DNA from: Callipepla californica brunnescens
Taxonomy: Eukaryota > Chordata > Aves > Galliformes > Odontophoridae
Assembly (NCBI GenBank): GCA_023055505.1
Contig: JALIRH010000014.1
Coordinates: 16,270,501-16,334,500, forward strand
Length of the DNA stretch: 64,000 nt
Reading direction: 5' to 3'
A program made the position numbers and the translations under genes. This document shows, one piece after another, positions 24,941 through 36,860 of the stretch (positions are counted from its first letter, which is position 1; each line of letters begins with the position of its first letter). Under the pieces are notes generated by a model, which saw only the letters and a list, made by a program, of their open reading frames with translations, had not been told where the DNA came from and made no database searches.

Positions 24941-27900
24941 TTCTTCTGACAACAGAGCTATGTGGCTTTTGTTGCTCTAGCCTAGTCTGATGTGAATTGA
25001 TAATAATTACAGTAGTAATTAACGTTATTTTCATAGGATGGCTATAATTTGTCTGCAATTATAGCTGGAGTGATAGAAATGCATCTCCAGTTTTTAAAGG
25101 AAAATAAAACTGTAACCTTCGTGGTACTGGGGGAAAGAGCTCGGAAACATTTTCAGAAGATTAAAAGCTGGAGGGCTAAAATTAAACCTTCAATTATACT
25201 AAAGTTGAATCTTGTGATATGGAGTCCTTTTTTTCATGTTTTGGGGATCTGACCTCTGAGTTGTGCCTGTCCAGGGTTGACAGTATCAATTACACTGTGG
25301 CAACCCATTAAGCCAATGGCCTTTGGGCATTGACCTTTTCATCACTGATGTTAAAGTAATTTATGCAGGCAGAGATTGGGACAAGTATATTTGTTTGTTT
25401 TCTCAGGTTTTTTTACAACTTGGCACTCACATAAATCATACATAATTTCTGCCTATTTTGCTTTGCATATGGCTTTTTCAGGCTGACTTCAGCTAACGAC
25501 ACATGGTAGCTTTTCCAAGCCCTTCTCTAATATCCATTTGCTGCTTTGCAGTGCAGCTCTGGGATCTATTTATTTCATTTATCATCACTAAAGGAAATTC
25601 CTTAAAATGTGGACAGAGGCTGGCAAATGGCTCCATGCAGGTGATACATAGGTTTTGCAGAATTATGCTGTTTTGTCTTCATAATTGGTGCCCAGCTCCA
25701 GCAATGCAGCAGAGCCCATGGTGTTGGATGGGGTGAAGGGAGGGAGCGGTTCTACGTAGCTCTGGCAGTGGGTGAGACCCAGTTTTGTAACTCTGTAAAG
25801 TGTCTTGAAGATTGTGGGAACTGTCGGACGGTCATCAGTGGTGATAATAGGAGGCCACAAAAGAGACTAAAGCTTTCAGTGTTTTGTGTGTATAGTATGG
25901 AAATGGCTGAACAAAATAAGGAGGAGTCTATTTCTCATTGTACCTGTCATCCGGAACCCCTGTAATCTAGAAATATTTCCTGGAAGTTCTTTAGCTTTAC
26001 CCTTGGGCAGGTTTAACTTCTTGCTTCAGCCATGAGTCCTCTGATGTTTTCAGATCACTTATTTGATTTTCATTCTGTTTGAGTTGGAAAACATGTTCCT
26101 TTTGCGGGTAATTTCTTTTAGCCGATCCACATGGGTAGAAAATGAGTTCAAATGCCTCAGAGGAGCTGATTCTTCCTAATGGATATATTGGATGTCACAT
26201 ATTTCTTCTTTAGTCTTTGGACATTTAGCTTCCAGTCTCATGAAAGGCAATGCCATAAGTAGAAAAGTGTTTATAAATGTAGTGGTAAGCAGAAGAAAAG
26301 CCTCCAGCTAGCTCTAGTGGTGTTTTAATTAATAATGAACAACACAAAAGCTATATGTATTTAGTCATTCTTCTTACATAGCAATTATGTGTATTGCATG
26401 TCTTTACCTCTGCTTTCTGGATATGGACTGAACAATATCTGTATAATTTAACATCAATTATGTATGTATGAGACCTTAATACATTCATAAGCTGTAAATT
26501 GAGTCCAGATCCTTTTTATTTCTATGAGAAATGCACTTTTGCTCACGTCTCCCTCCCAGGTGTGAAGGTTTAAGTTGATCCAGGGCTCAGCTCCCCATTC
26601 CCCACAGCAGAGCACCATTGCTACCAGATTTTGGGCAGCCCATCCTTCCTTTGTCTCTGCCTTGCCATGTTCTCTTAGTACCTTCATACCCATTCACCTG
26701 AAGGACTGGCAATCCAGAGAGGTGTGATGTGACCTGCTATGATCATTCATGTATTCTTTGATTTTATTTTTTTCCATGTGGTGAATATATCTTTGTTTAG
26801 GAGCTTTGGGGACAGAAAAATGACTGTAGGTTTGACTGGTAACTGAGTTAACTGTAGCTTGGCATTCCTTCAGACAGAAAGCCCTCCTAGATACTGAGTC
26901 CCTATCCTAACTCCAAATATAACCCTACTCCATAAATTCCTGTGAAAATTGGATCTATCTGTGAAATCTGTGATTTCTCTAAGGCAATTAGAACAGACAC
27001 ACGGGCCAGCCCATGACCCAGTCCAGGACTAAGAAACCCACCTTTACCAACATATCAGTCAATTAATTCCAGGGAAATCAAAGTTGCTCTTTGAAACACT
27101 GGTGTTGGAAGAGCAGCTGAGGAAGGGTGGAGTTGGGGGAGTGTGACATGAGCCACTCCTGACACTTGTCAAATCCAATTTTCTCCAACTGGTCATCCAG
27201 TATCCGTGGAGTAGGTCACATACCTGGAGGGAAAATGAATTATCTGGTTTCTGAGTTCTGAGGGAGGCAGCAGCTCAGCCATAACATCAAGATTGCTTTT
27301 CAGCCACCTTAAAAAATCATGTCAGAAAAGGCCTGAGGTAAAATACAAGAGCAGAGATAGTCCAACACGATTGAGGAAAATGCCAGAGTTGTCTCTTGGA
27401 AGGTGTAACAACCTCCCTTGATCCCTGTAGCAATGAGGGGGAGTAGTCTGAACTGCAGGAGGAGCACAGGCAAAAAATGGTACTTCTTAGCTGCTCTGGG
27501 CTAAGTATCACTGGGACATTAGTTAGATTTTGTCAACTGAAGGAGCAACCATGGTAGAAAAATGAGTGAAGCCCTTCACAGTGGTGGTGAGGGGACAGTG
27601 TCTCTGTGTTTGGTACTTGATGCAACCTCATTGATGAGTGGAAGTGCTGTACACTTTTTAGACCCAGTCCCATGAGGTCTGTCCAAACTCTCCATGGTCT
27701 CAGAAACCCGAGGAGAGACGGTACATTCAGTTTGATGGCTTTGGGAGCTCGCTAAGTGCTTCCAGGTGTTTCATTTCCACACATATGAACTGGACTTGAG
27801 CAAAACTTCCGAGGAATTTGAGACCTTTGGCAAACTTCTCAGCTTCAGCCCTCATGTTGGCATTGACTTCCTTTTTGAGCAATCAGAATGATTATGATAA

Positions 27901-30900
27901 AGAAAATAAAGCCACCACGTGGGGTGGAGGCTGCTTCCCTTGCTGCGTGTTTTCCAACTCTGAGGTTGTAACGTTACAAAGTCAACTCGGAGCTCTGAAT
28001 GGTTTGTTAGAAAGGATTTGGGGCTGGGCTCTTTCCCCATCCATCTTTCTGCATCACTCTCTGTCTCTTAGACTTTTTTCCCTGTTTTGTAATCATTTCT
28101 AAATTCTTAAAGACTGCTCTGAAGATAAAATCTTTGAGGAAAGGGCTAATTGAAATTTCCCAGAGGGAATGCTTTAAGGTGGTAATAACTTAATGGTTGG
28201 CCAACGCTGCTATGGAGCTTCCCATTCCTTTGTCAGAGTTGGTTAACTAAAAGGCTTTCTCCCATTGTGGTCTGTCAGGCTGAATTTGTCTTATAGAGTG
28301 AGGGTGAATCAATGAACTGATTAGCAATTGTTGACTTAGGTATTTCTGGAATTAGCACTGGTGTGATCTCCGTGGATTTCTCTGTGTTATTAAATGCAAA
28401 GGATTGTGATCAGGTCAGATAAAATAGGAATAGCTCTCGTATTTTCAAAGGATTGATTTGTCCAGGGGGAGGTTTTTGCCCACTGTGCAACAGAGGAGGC
28501 ATTGGAATAGAAGGCTTTCAGATCAATTGCCTTTTCTTCCTGTATTCCTTTCCTTTTTCTGTTCTAATATTATTGACGAAGTGACCAGAATGGTGTCTGG
28601 GCATGTCTAAAAAATCAATGGAAAAGTAAATCCTAAAAAAAACAAAATAAATCAATTGTCCCGCAGTGTGAATTTGAATGTGACCCATTTTTATTATACC
28701 GTGTATATATCACATGAAGTACCTGGCTGTTGCAATGTATGTTGCTTTACCTCTGTCAACCAGATTTTTGTAAGAGGTGATTTCTTAAGAGAGGAGGAGC
28801 TGTTAATTTTAGTTTTACCATCAAAGGTCTCAAACCCAACCTCTCCATGTAAGAACTCTTCTGAACTTTTGATTCCTCTGCAGACTTCAAAGGGTTTCCT
28901 AATTGCTTTCAGTTAGGTAACCATTTAATAAGCTTTATGTAGATTTTATTCATGGCAGTTCTTCCTGAATCTTTTTCTCCTTTTCAACTGCATCGCTCCA
29001 ACCACAGTATGGTACTTTGTACTTTAGGAGATCATTCCATTTCGGCTTGATCTTCCAGTTTCTATGTCTTCACCATCTATGGGCTGGTTTTCCTCTGCTC
29101 CTTGCAGTCTCCTGCTGATTGCTGCCTGGTTTCTGCTCCTTGCTTCCCCATGCATGTCTGCCAAAATTGCTCATCTTCTCCCATCTTGCACGAAGTTTGC
29201 AGTTTCCATGCCCTCTGGCTGTTGCCTCTGAGCTCAGATCCTGAGAACTTACGCAAAACGCAGAGGGGAGCACTCCTTATCAAAGTAGAACCAACTTAAA
29301 ATGATATAAGGCCTGCTGCGACCATCGCTGCTGATGGAATTGCACCTGGGATGTGTCAGAACCCTCGTGGAAGTATATATTTTCCATATTCGTTACTGAT
29401 GATACAGATGCTCGCAAAGCATGCTCTTAATGGACACTCATCCCTTTGATCGAATCTTGGTGTTTTTATGAGGAAACAAAGGGCGTAGGGCAGATCACAG
29501 ATGACAGGGAAGTGGCTGGGATTGCCTGGAAGGACACACTGGTAAATGTCTAGGGAATGTGGTCTCTGCTCGCTCCAAAACTGGCCTGGTACATGCAGAG
29601 AAAGGCTGACTGAGTCTGTTGACTCCACAAAAGGGATTTTACAGAATGACAGGTATGGCAAGAACTTCTCACCCTGGCTATGCACAAGGGTAGGCTACGA
29701 CCCAGTTGTCATTCTTTCTTTTCCAGCTCTTCCCAACAGGCAAACAAAGCACAGAAACAACTTGTCCAGAGCTGCCAGTGCCAGGAGACAAAGTCAGCTC
29801 TTCTGAGCACAAGGGCAGTGCTCAGTTTAACACTCCTACTTTCTGTGAGGATGTGACAGCATAATTTAGCTGCACTGTAATTTACTGTGCTGTGCTATGT
29901 GTTCTACATTGCATTGAGGCTGACCAAGTTTGTAATTTTAGTGTATATGATCAACATGCTGCTCATTTTTCCATTATCAGGGAAGCCTGTAATTTATCTC
30001 CCTCTTTCGTGTCTCACACTGGAGCATTTCATTTCCATGACTGTGAATTATCAGCATCCAATCCTTGAAGCTACGATTGGAGATAATAGCCTAAAGTTTC
30101 CCAGGTGAATAATTACTCCAGCTGTCCAGCCTGTGACATCTTGGAGTGCATTTTTTCCCCTATAGAGGAAAGCATTTTCTGAAGACCATGACCTTCTACA
30201 CTGTCTAAAATCTATTTTGTTTGAACTCTTATTTGTAGGAAGTCTGTCATTATGTGTTCCTCTCAGTTTAGGTCTCCCACTCAGCCTCCAAAATGTTAAT
30301 AAATATATGTCAGAAAAATGAATGGTGCTTATGCTATTAACCTTTTTTTATTCCGGGTTGCTGCCTGTAATATATATTTTGACATGAGATTTGCAAAGCT
30401 CCTCAGATTGCTCCAGAGCAGTTCCAGTGAAAGTTCTTGGGATCTGAGATTTTTCATTTGTGTTCATTTAAACACAGTGTCCTCATTGCCTGGCAATTAC
30501 TATTTCATACGGTGAGAACAAAGTTATCAGGCTGGTATTTGGGAGCAACAAAAGCAGTTAAGCTTCTCAATCCACACTCAAGAGGAATCAGGTGCTGTTA
30601 ATGAAGTCTTGTGCCCATCTTTGGATCCCTCCTCCAGCACAGAAACATGGCATTTGGTGCAAGTATTTGTCCACATGCTGGATAATAAATAGATGGGGTG
30701 ATCTGTACACAAACTCAACATATAGGGTTTTAATAAAGCACGGTCCTCTTAATATGTGTTTGATCTTAATCTTCTTGCTTATAAATATGATTTATCCCGT
30801 GTGCAAAGCCCAGTGCTTGGAAGACTCTTGGTGGATGTGCATGTTTAAGTACAATGCCCTTACGGCAGCCAGTGCTTGCCTCAGCTATTCTTCTCCTCAT

Positions 30901-32026
30901 GCAGAAGCCTCATTTTTCAGTAGGAGTAATGTTTGGGAGTGTTCCCCAGTGAAGCAGAAGGCCAGGCTGATTTCTAGCAAGCAGATGTTGCCAAGGGATG
31001 TTGTTATCTTCTTAGCCTGCTTGAGGTACAGAAAAACTAGTTGTGAGTTTTAAGGATCCTTTAAAATTACTATGTGAGATGTTAATGAGCACGATGAAAA
31101 GTTGAACACATGGAGAATGGATGTTATTCTGATACGCTGTGCATATGGTTTCTGTGTTTTAGAGGCACATTCCTTACATAGGCAAGTAGTGAGCTGTTGG
31201 GTCGCTGGCATGCACAGTTACTGGATAGCTGTTGTTTTTGTGCACTCTGCTCTGTGCCTACAGGTAAAACGTTGGGCATCTTGGGACAGATGAGCTGTCC
31301 CAAGCGGTCTGCAAGGTTCTGCTCCTGTAGATAGCAGCGAGCATGGTATTTCCCTGAAAGGGCAATTTGTATGGTCCATTGCTGCTGGTAATGGGAAGAT
31401 TTAACGTATTCTGTTGTAAATTTTAGGAAATCTCAGGTGTTGATGCTGTGGGACCATCAGAATTTAATGTGGGCTGTAGTTGACCTCTTCCATGTTTTGC
31501 TTATCTTGCTCGGTACATCTGTTCAAAAAATGTTTCTTCTGACTGTGCATTTTCTGTGACTCATCAGAGTCACTGATGTTGATCACTTCCATTAGTGCCA
31601 AGGCTGCATCAGTTGACATACCGGATGGATATGTCACTGTAAGTGGATGAACCATCCCAGACATTCAGGCAGTTTTCTGAAAATGGATGTTACTTATTCC
31701 AAAGGGAAAACATCATGCAGGTTTGTTTTAAGAAAGTGGAAACACGGAAACCAGGTACCTTCATCTTGCAAAGATCTTGACTAAAGGGCTCCAATGGACT
31801 TCAGGGAACTGGTTGACTACAAAGATTCGCTCCTACAATTTATTGCAATTTTTTAATGCTTCAGCTTTTTGTCATCCTTCTGTAAATGTAATGTAAAGCT
31901 CATTATTTGTGGGAGGCATACATTCACGGGTATTTACATTTTTCAAAAATGTATTTGCTATGTCAAAGCGAAGTGTTTTTACTGCTGCTTAAAACAGCAT
32001 TAGATGTTTTATTGATCACAAACATG

Positions 32027-32113
32027 CCAGGCTGAGTACACTGCCTCTGCCCAATGTCAGAAGCAGTTCTGGGTCTGTCTGGTATTTGGACGGGTGACCT
32101 GGTTGCTGCAGAC
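32027..32113 (+). mobile_element. 5S rRNA-derived relic (5S pseudogene or 5S-headed SINE)
   Basis: CAGAAGCAGTTCTGGGTC, GGTATTTGGACGGGTGACC and a GTTGCTGCAG end line up with the 5S rRNA internal promoter region: box A-like AGCTAAGCAGGGTCGG, then the intermediate element and box C-like CTTGGATGGGAGACC, then the GGTGCTGTAGGC terminus. Upstream GCCAGGCTGAGTACACTGCC resembles the 5S start GCCTACGGCCATACCACCCTG, with a deletion between. Amniote genomes carry an ancient 5S-headed SINE (AmnSINE1), a natural candidate, but a plain 5S retro-pseudogene is not excluded. Confidence 0.5.
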
Positions 32114-32967
32114 ACGAACTGAGCTGAGCTTGGAGAGCTGTGAAGCAGGAGAGAACGTGAACTGAAGAGTGGAAAGACTCAACCACTCTTGGCCCATCTT
32201 GTTTGCGGAGCCCAGGGAGATAGGAAATATTTTAATGAGCTTTAAAATAGCAGCAGACCTTCCACTGGGTCGAGATCGTTCTTTGCTCAGGATGTGTTAA
32301 AGCTGAGGAGCATAGCCATGCTTTGGGAAGCACAGAGCAGCTCTTTCCTTAGGTGCCACGGTCTTAAATACCGCTAATGATGCGTTGACAGTCCTTTTCT
32401 TTTGGGGATGTGACCACTAAGGGTTGGACAGAGCCAATAAACTTTTCTTAATGCTCATCAAATAGCCATCACTTGTAATGGATTTTTATTACTGACCTAT
32501 GGACTAACATTTTTAAAAGCAAATCGGGGTCTTGAGCCCATGCCCTGATGAGATTTGCTGGGATATAGCCACTGTAATTTTCAAGGGCCATTGTTTTAGA
32601 GGTGTGAGGTCAGTACAAATCCGGCACATAAAGGCATGTAAAGGGCTGCCCTCGCATCAGCTTCGAAAGTGCTGAAGTGCTGGAGTGAATTACGCTGAAA
32701 AGCAGCACAGCCTCCCTCCCATCCCCACCCACATAATGAAGAGAGCCTTTAATTTCAGTACTCCCCACTGTGAACAGAGGGAGCAGAAGAGCGTGGGGCA
32801 GTGGGGCAGGAGCTGCTGTGTGTGATGTCAGCCCTTGAGCCCACAGCAGAACGTTGGTCTGGGGAAATGCTGAGCTTCAACTGACAGCACGGACTGTGAG
32901 AGAACATGGGAGATCTCCCATTGCATCCCAGAGCAGCCTGTTCTTTGGCTGATTCAGTTCTTGAGTA
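32114..32967. other. Non-coding flank of the 5S relic
   Basis: If the relic is a composite SINE, its body would lie in the first 200-300 bp here, but I cannot recognise a conserved SINE core. Nothing else is visible. Confidence 0.5.
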
Positions 32968-33090
32968 GTTTCTATTTCTATTTCTATTTATTTTATTTTA
33001 TTTTATTTTATTTTATTTTATTTTATTTTATTTTATTTTATTTTATTTTATTTTATTTTATTTTATTTTATTTTATTTTATTTTATTTTT
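32968..33090. repeat. TTTTA pentanucleotide microsatellite with TTTCTA lead-in
   Basis: Three TTTCTA hexamers are followed by 19 uninterrupted TTTTA units (32991-33085) and a short T-run. The array is pure, so it is probably length-polymorphic. Such AT-only pentamers unwind easily. A 74-codon frame at 32961-33185 is mostly the translation of this repeat and is not a gene. Confidence 0.98.
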
Positions 33091-34739
33091 ACATCCTGGC
33101 AGCTTTTGTCTTCCTCAAACAGGCAGTTACTGCAACGTATTATAAAGACATTGGGAAAACACTCCAAAAGCTGCAGACTTTTTAATGAACATTTGAAGTC
33201 GTGTCTTGTTATGGCTACAAGCAGAGCCAAAAAATGTATTAAAAAACACGTTTTTTTTTCTTCAAGAGCTAATCCAGCAAGGCACGATCATAATGGAATG
33301 ACTAACTGCTGTAATTGGGTATTGTATCGCATTGTATGGCTTTAATTTAAGACAACAAGCAGCAATTCAATAGCACAGACACCACTGCTGCTTTTGAAAC
33401 ACTGTCATGCCTGAGGGATAAGGGAATGTCTTAAAAGAGTTGTGGATTATTTCTCTCACAGCACCTGTATTTGAAACAAGGGGCAGAGGAGGCTGGGTGC
33501 TTGGCCAGGGAAGCTCCAGCATCCCACACCTCCAGCCATGGTGTGATGCACTGCGGTTTAATCCACTCTGAGTTCAGACTTTTTATAGGGTTAATATTTG
33601 CATGATGTGGAGAAGGAGTAAGGTAAAAATCAAACATATTTTCTAACAGATGAGGGGAGATGCTGGGTGGCTATAAGAGATGCACCGGGTGGATGGGGCT
33701 TCATATAAATAAATTAGCCTCTATGTTTCTTAAATTAATGATGCTGTTGATGATGACAAGCCAAGGTAAACCAGGAAGGCTCACCCTTGCTGAACAGGAG
33801 CTCACATCGTGCTTTTTAGGTCTATGAACTGGAAAATTAATCGGAGGTTTTACAGCCTCCTGTTGTGCTTGGAAGCGGAGGGCTGTGGTGTGCTCCTCAG
33901 AAATACATAATTTCAAATCTGTGCTATAAAAATATTGATTTCTTCAAAAGAACTTTTTATGTCATATTAATGACTTTTGCCACACGCTTTCTATAGGATC
34001 ATAAGTCATCTTTACAGAAGGATATGATATTTTAAAATGTCACATTTAGGCAAATACTCCCCCCAAACATCTCTCGAGCAGTGTGAAAACTGTTATTACC
34101 ATATGAGCTATTCACTTGCACATATAAATCTACATTTCAAGTTGTTTTTTGGTACCCTGATGGGCTACTGCAGCATTTTATTTCTTCCTCAGTCTCAATA
34201 TAACATAATTTTAATTGAGGATAGTAAATTATCATGCTAATTTGAGATGTTCTCAGGTAGAGGTTTACAAATAGCAGGAGGGGATCAGCATCATTTGTTA
34301 CTGCTGGGAAAGAGGCCTGGGAAGATGATGGTATCAGGAAGAGTGAAGAAAAGCAAATTATACGTTGCATGTGAATGAAACATGAAAGCTGGGAAAATAA
34401 ATGGAGAAAGACATCTGCTTTTTTTCTGAGGGAGAGGAATGCAGCACAGGCACGCAAAATAAAGAGGAAAATAGCCAGTCCAGACTAGTCTGCATCCCCC
34501 ACTGGTTACCAGAGCTTTCTCTAATACGTTGTCCTGTTGCGTGATTTCATCTCTTCCACCAGTAATTATTTCAGTGACTATCCTGCCTAAAGCCAAAGAT
34601 ATTCTGTCTTACGTGAAAAAGAAATGTGAGCTTTGGTCCCAGATGTGTCTGATACGCGCTTCACTCCGGATTTCTAAGATTATTAATAACTTTTACCCTG
34701 CAAAAATATCCACAGTTTATGGGTATGTTAAGAAATAAG
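33091..34739. other. Non-coding stretch
   Basis: No exon or known repeat is recognised. A frame on the minus strand near 34137-34596 is open in two phases without any domain. Confidence 0.55.
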
Positions 34740-35640
34740 AAGGCCCAGCAGCTGATTTTTAATGGCATGCAGTCTATTATTCTGCTGCCTACCCAGCGGG
34801 TTCCTGTCTTTGCCTGCCCCGATGCTCCTGTTTTTATTTCTTCTGCTGCTGGACCAGAAGGGGAATTAAACTTCTCAGCATTCTTCACTGGCTTTTGAAT
34901 AACAGTTGTGTTGGGTTTGTTTGCCATTCTTACGGTTGTATGTATCCTGTGCATAAGAAAGGGATTTTTTTCTTTCGGCTCTGTTGTATCATCAGCACTT
35001 GGTGCCTGTTTCCCTCTCGCATGTGGAACATGAGCAGGCTGACTCCTTGTCTGCAAAATCCTGCCTTGTCAGTTTCCTTCTTCCAGTGATTTTCTAATGA
35101 AGTAATACAAGATCAACAGCAAAGCTTTGCTCGACTCCGGTTGTGAGTCAGACACCCATCATGGTTTCTGTATGGATTTGCTGCTCTTCTCACTGTCTCC
35201 TGCAATAATCCACATTTAGCCTTTATCTTCTGGAAGTGTTGTTGCTTGGGCTATCAAAGACTTTTTCAAAGTCAATAAAGTTAATGCTGATGGGTGTGCG
35301 ATTCTCAGAAACTGTCTTGTTTTTCTTTTAGCTGCTGAGTGTCTCTGATTTCCTCTGTGATAAAATTATCCTCTTACCAAGTTTTGTCTGATGCTGATAG
35401 CAAGTCTGCTCTGCGCCGGTTGTTACAATCTGTCAGACCACCATCATTCTGCAGTTTAGCAATTAAAGCCTTTTTCCAGTTGCTTGTTGCTTTCCTGCCT
35501 CTCTGGGATCACTGGAGCTGTTGTCCTGCATCCCAAGCGCTGTGTTGTCGGCTGATTTGTCTGTGTGATTTCTGCTCCAACCTGCACATGGCTGAAGAAT
35601 CTTCCAGCCAACGATGCTGATGTTATGGCTGGGGTGCTTT
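34740..35640 (-). mobile_element. Decayed non-LTR retrotransposon reverse transcriptase, antisense, non-CR1 type
   Basis: Translating the minus strand in shifting frames gives collinear pieces of a non-LTR RT. At 35390-35478 there is WKKALIAKL followed by GGLTDCNN, the usual W-K-x-x-x-I-x-x-x-x-K-K-G-x-x-x-x-x-N-N region. At 35250-35304 is SINFIDFEKVFDS, the conserved FxDFxKAFDS block. At 35131-35150 is TTGVEQ, a decayed TGVRQG block. At 35049-35060 is DFAD, the catalytic FADD with its second Asp changed to Lys. At 34800-34895 is EKFNS then EEIKTGASGQAKTG, the post-catalytic EKFTYLGS/EIKxRIxxAKxAF block. Order is right, spacing is shortened by deletions, and stops and frameshifts abound. The element is dead. 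The motifs suit RTE-like or related LINEs better than CR1. Clade is inferred. Confidence 0.78.
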
Positions 35641-36049
35641 GTGCACATGTTGCCACAGGTTTTGGTCTGTGGAGAAAATACTCTCTCTGTTTAGCTTGAT
35701 CCTTATCCACAGGTGTGGAGTCTGTCCTCTGGGTGGCTGTGCTGCAGCATTCTTTCTTTTCCCATTAATCTGTGATTTAGGCAAGTCCTTGTAGTCTTTC
35801 TCATCAGGGTTTATCACATAGATTCCTTTTGTTTGACTTCTTATCGATGCAAATAAACAATTGGAGGTAGTGCTCACTTTTATCTATTCACCAACTGTAA
35901 AATGTTGTCCAGGATCTTATCTTGTTTTGTGAAATCAGCATCTGCCTGATGCCTCAAATGGGCAAAAGCCACTCAGTTGGAATTTCCTTCCTATTTTAGG
36001 CCTCTGCTAATTGCTCCTAGATTGTTCTTCTGAGTGCCTGTGGATGCAA
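35641..36049. other. Possible 5' continuation of the antisense RT relic
   Basis: The upstream part of the relic's ORF should lie here on the minus strand. A frame at 35623-35877 (minus) is open but I cannot match it to specific LINE motifs. Otherwise nothing is visible. Confidence 0.3.
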
Positions 36050-36130
36050 ATGGGCAGTTAGGCGTTTTGATGCTCATTAGCATCTACTAATGGTCTACTA
36101 ATTCCATGCAAATTGTTAAACCTGGTTGTG
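36050..36130. promoter_or_regulatory. POU/homeodomain motif cluster
   Basis: A perfect octamer ATGCAAAT at 36106-36113 sits beside GCTCATTAGCATC, CTACTAATGG and CTACTAATTCC, giving four homeodomain or POU-type cores in about 60 bp. The regulatory reading is inference. Confidence 0.25.
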
Positions 36131-36618
36131 AGGATTAGAAAAAGAGTAGCAGGTGTATTTTTATGTTCTGGGGCATGTGCCTGGTTTTTATGTTTTAAAG
36201 AGAGAGATTATATCTAGCCTAAGAACTGTGTTACTTTCCCTTTCATCTGTTTTTGATTACTTTGGGCAATTTTTGGTACATCACTCAGTAAATATCTCAA
36301 CAAAGGATTGCTGTTAGGAAGAAGTGCAGGTACATTTCAATGGGAAACTATGGGATCCTCTCCTAAAAGACCCACAGAATTTATTCCAGAATGAAGAGTG
36401 AAACATAGAGAAACACCTCCAATAACTGCATGTTGCAGTGGAAAGTGACATTTTGGAAATGGAGCGATGGGAATTACATAGAAACATGTGAAGAACTGTG
36501 TAAAAAAATAAAGGAGGGAGAACTGAGTAGGATATCCTGGTACTGTGGAAGTGATTGTGCTTTTGGACCATCTTTTGCCCACATCACTTTCTGTTTGTTC
36601 ACTTTTAAAATCTTTTTG
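36131..36618. other. Non-coding, nothing recognised
   Basis: Unique-looking sequence leading into the TTTC array. No exon is supported. Confidence 0.6.

Positions 36619-36860
<242 letters not shown>

Larger units (their letters stand above)
23201..32026. other. Long gene-free stretch
   Basis: Nearly 9 kb shows no supportable exon, RNA gene or identified transposon. Local features are a perfect AT palindrome at 24333-24348, a TA-rich run at 24551-24590, a T/C tract at 24888-24940 that ends near an AACAG acceptor-like site at 24956, and a cluster of TAATTA cores at 24998-25022. Frames such as 30592-31053 (153 codons from a CTG) have no domain. Confidence 0.55.

Noticed and set aside
32961..33185. 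74-codon frame starting at 32961
   Set aside because: Most of it is the TTTTA pentamer array read as FYFIL repeats.
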